A DNA stretch of 7,396 nt, taken from an uncultured Collinsella sp. (GTDB lineage: Bacteria > Actinomycetota > Coriobacteriia > Coriobacteriales > Coriobacteriaceae). Where the stretch lies: assembly GCA_900552755.1 (NCBI GenBank), contig USAY01000097.1, forward strand, positions 1 to 7,396. Reading direction: 5' to 3'. Both the position numbers and the translations under genes were made by a program. Positions 6,083-7,396 of the stretch are shown in pieces (within the stretch, counting starts at the first letter, position 1; every line of letters starts with the position of its first letter). A model generated the notes under the pieces. That model saw nothing but the letters and a program-made list of their open reading frames with translations, was not told the DNA's origin and did no database searches.

Positions 6083-6625
6083 TTACTTGTCGTCGTTCAG
6101 ATTTTGCTTGATGTCGTCCGCGGCATCGGCGGCGTGATTCATAAGGTTGTTGATACTGCCGGGCACGTCGCCGTCGCTGTCGATGCGGTAGCGCATGCCA
6201 AAGAACAGGCCAATCAGCATCAGCCAAATCGTAGCGCCCCAGGCAAACAGGGCGATGATGGGGATCAGGATGGGGATGTTGAGGATGATTGCATCGCGGC
6301 GCGTGGCGATAAACTTGGTGTCCAGGCTCAGGCGGAAGAGCTTTTTGAGGTACTCCCATACGCTGTCCATCTTCTTGGAGAAGTCGGTCTTTTCGCTCGA
6401 CTTCTCGTAGGCGGCCTGCGCGGCGACCATCTCGGCTGAGGGCTCATCGACTGGCGCGGACTCGGTGGCGGCGTGCGCCGACGTGGTCTGCGTCTTGCCC
6501 TGCGACTCGAGCCAAATGATGGCGTCCAAAACGTTGCCGTCGGCGGCGTCGAGCGCGGCCTTGGCATCGGTGTAGCTCACGTTGCACTTGGTGCGGATGG
6601 TTTCAACTTTTTCGAGGTCGTCCAT
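6083..6625 (-). CDS. membrane protein with UBA/EF-Ts-like head and DUF4342-like domain
   Basis: 180 residues. Residues 4-43 resemble the UBA-like N-terminal domain of EF-Ts: EKVETIRTKCNVSYTDAKAAL, then DAADGNVLDAIIWLESQGK. A polar, Ala/Ser/Glu-rich linker (44-82) follows. Residues 84-148 look like DUF4342, with VWEYLKKLFR, then a long hydrophobic stretch (about 113-144) that may be one long helix or a tight hairpin. The tail (149-180) is polar and acidic. Function is unknown. AAAGGA (6632-6637) lies 6 nt before ATG 6625. It is the first gene of the operon with the response regulator and kinase, so a role in sensing membrane state or modulating the kinase is plausible but inferred. Confidence 0.85.
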   Translation of the reverse strand: MDDLEKVETIRTKCNVSYTDAKAALDAADGNVLDAIIWLESQGKTQTTSAHAATESAPVDEPSAEMVAAQAAYEKSSEKTDFSKKMDSVWEYLKKLFRLSLDTKFIATRRDAIILNIPILIPIIALFAWGATIWLMLIGLFFGMRYRIDSDGDVPGSINNLMNHAADAADDIKQNLNDDK

Positions 6626-6743
6626 GACCTGTCCTTTCGTTCGATGGGCGCGACGCCGGGCGATTTGCCCGGGCGCGAGCGTTGCGTTCGGCGGTCTGCG
6701 TTGCGCGGCGCCGCCCCGCCCTTGGTCGAACTCTATAGTGCAG

Positions 6744-6771
6744 GTTATAGATTAAGCGATTCTTGAGCCAA
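6744..6771 (-). promoter_or_regulatory. predicted promoter of the DUF4342-regulator-kinase operon
   Basis: On the minus strand TTGGCT (6766-6771), a 16-nt spacer and TATAAC (6744-6749) form a reasonable sigma-70-type promoter. The start site would be near 6737, giving a G+C-rich leader of about 110 nt with a CCGGGC/GCCCGG hairpin (6656-6672). Confidence 0.5.
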
Positions 6772-6777
6772 GATTAA
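6749..6777. promoter_or_regulatory. direct repeat AGATTAA x2, 22-bp period, across the operon promoter
   Basis: AGATTAA occurs at 6749-6755 and 6771-6777 (TTAATCT on the transcribed strand). The 22-bp period is two steps of the 11-bp spacing typical of OmpR/PhoB half-sites. The copies touch the -10 and -35 boxes. It is a candidate autoregulatory site for the adjacent response regulator; the middle 11-bp half-site is not conserved, which weakens the case. Confidence 0.35.
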
Positions 6778-6919
6778 CGTTGGATGAGTTTTTGGGTAGC
6801 GGTGGGAAAAGTATTAGACCTCGATAGCGGGGGATGTGGTGCCGGTGCAAAACGGCGTCAAAGGTTGGTCGAGCAGGCGGTTTCTCCATTGATGTCCGCA
6901 CAGCATGTGACACTTACCC

Positions 6920-6945
6920 TGCCGCCCCGCTCTGTCGCGGCGGCA
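6920..6945. other. hairpin TGCCGCC/GGCGGCA in leader of small membrane protein gene
   Basis: A perfect 7-bp GC-rich inverted repeat (6920-6926 with 6939-6945) has a 12-nt loop that can pair further. It ends 22 nt before the AAGGAG ribosome binding site (6968-6973). It has no T-tract, so it is a leader structure or protein site rather than a terminator. Confidence 0.4.
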
Positions 6946-6983
6946 TGTATCTGAACAACGACCCTCTAAGGAGTTCGATATTG

Positions 6984-7223
6984 ATGAGTGACAACACCAA
7001 GCATCTCGCAAAGAAGTGCGTCAAGGACGCGGGACCGTGCCTCGCGTTGTGCCTTGCCGGCGCAGCGGTCGCGCTGCTGGCTGTTCTGGGGCCATTCGAC
7101 GTGCTCCGAAGTGCTAGCTCTCTGCACGTTTGCATGGCCCTTGCCGGCGCCATGATGACCGGTGGCGCGCTCGATTTGATCTTTTGGGTGCTCGACCCGT
7201 TTGGATGGAAGAACGAGGGGTAA
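6984..7223 (+). CDS. small two-helix membrane protein, hypothetical
   Basis: 79 residues. Helix 1 is about 18-36 (GPCLALCLAGAAVALLAVLG) and helix 2 about 50-70 (CMALAGAMMTGGALDLIFWVL), with a charged N-terminus (DNTKHLAKKCVKD) and a short FGWKNEG tail. Three cysteines lie in or near the helices. No family is recognised. AAGGAG (6968-6973) lies 10 nt before ATG 6984; the in-frame TTG at 6981 gives tighter spacing (7 nt) and cannot be excluded. The frame stays open to GTG 6834, but the upstream part has no ribosome binding site and an unnatural composition. The phosphoesterase gene starts 85 nt downstream on the same strand. Confidence 0.72.
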   Translation: MSDNTKHLAKKCVKDAGPCLALCLAGAAVALLAVLGPFDVLRSASSLHVCMALAGAMMTGGALDLIFWVLDPFGWKNEG

Positions 7224-7308
7224 GCCCTAAGGGATGGAAGGGCTGGAACGGTTGGCTTAGTGATCGTGCAGAATGTGGGCTAGCGACTTACAGGGAAGTG
7301 GTAATCCG

Positions 7309-7396
7309 ATGACGGTCTATGTGACGGGCGATATTCACGGCGGCATCGACATGCAAAAGCTGCGCGACTGGGAGCTTGGGGATAGTCTGACGAGTG
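7309..7396 (+). CDS. calcineurin-like metallophosphoesterase, N-terminal fragment (3' truncated by window)
   Basis: 29 full codons reading MTVYVTGDIHGGIDMQKLRD and onward. GDIHG (residues 7-11) is the first metal-binding motif of the calcineurin-like phosphoesterases (Asp8 and His10). AGGGAAG lies upstream of ATG 7309 at somewhat long spacing. The rest of the gene is outside the window, so neither the substrate nor the subfamily can be judged. Confidence 0.75.
   Translation, partial: MTVYVTGDIHGGIDMQKLRDWELGDSLTS

Larger units (their letters stand above)
6626..6983. other. 358-nt intergenic region between divergent genes
   Basis: It contains the minus-strand operon promoter and leader (6626-6771) and, on the + side, a long region before the small membrane protein gene. 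On the + strand only a poor promoter candidate is visible (TTTTGG at 6790-6795 and TATTAG at 6812-6817). It would give a leader of about 160 nt containing the GC hairpin at 6920-6945. No convincing coding frame, tRNA or known riboswitch was recognised. Confidence 0.6.

Overview
The window looks like chromosome from a high-GC actinobacterium of the Coriobacteriia, most like Collinsella. That rests on remembered resemblance of the proteins and of the GTTGCGGTG palindromes and TTTTCCATCGGAAAA hairpin repeats; it was not checked by search.

Layout. Positions 1-656 hold the C-terminal two thirds of a Ppx/GppA phosphatase. Positions 657-2303 form an accessory-looking block. A lower-GC AAA/DUF4143 ATPase gene (minus strand) is bracketed by two copies of a 67-nt palindromic element whose stems co-vary, and a tandem 33-bp hairpin repeat lies over its predicted promoter. 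Next, on the minus strand, come a membrane-anchored helical-repeat protein and tRNA-Leu(UAA), which share one strong terminator. A divergent + strand pair encodes a lone PTS galactitol-type IIB protein and a small VOC protein resembling the tail domain of some KDPG aldolases. This pair ends at a bidirectional terminator that also serves the operon facing it.

From 6625 down to 4006 the minus strand carries a three-gene operon: a membrane protein with an EF-Ts/UBA-like head and a DUF4342-like membrane part, an OmpR-family response regulator, and a membrane sensor histidine kinase whose start overlaps the regulator's end by 17 nt. A promoter with a 22-bp-period direct repeat precedes it. Positions 6984-7223 encode a small two-helix membrane protein, and a calcineurin-like phosphoesterase gene starts at 7309 and runs off the window.

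How the genes work together. The two-component operon is the clearest unit; the first protein probably reports membrane state or modulates the kinase (inference). IIB and VOC probably belong to sugar or sugar-acid metabolism, but no IIA, IIC or aldolase gene is present. The most unusual region is the repeat-rich ATPase block. I see no CRISPR array, rRNA, integrase or transposase.
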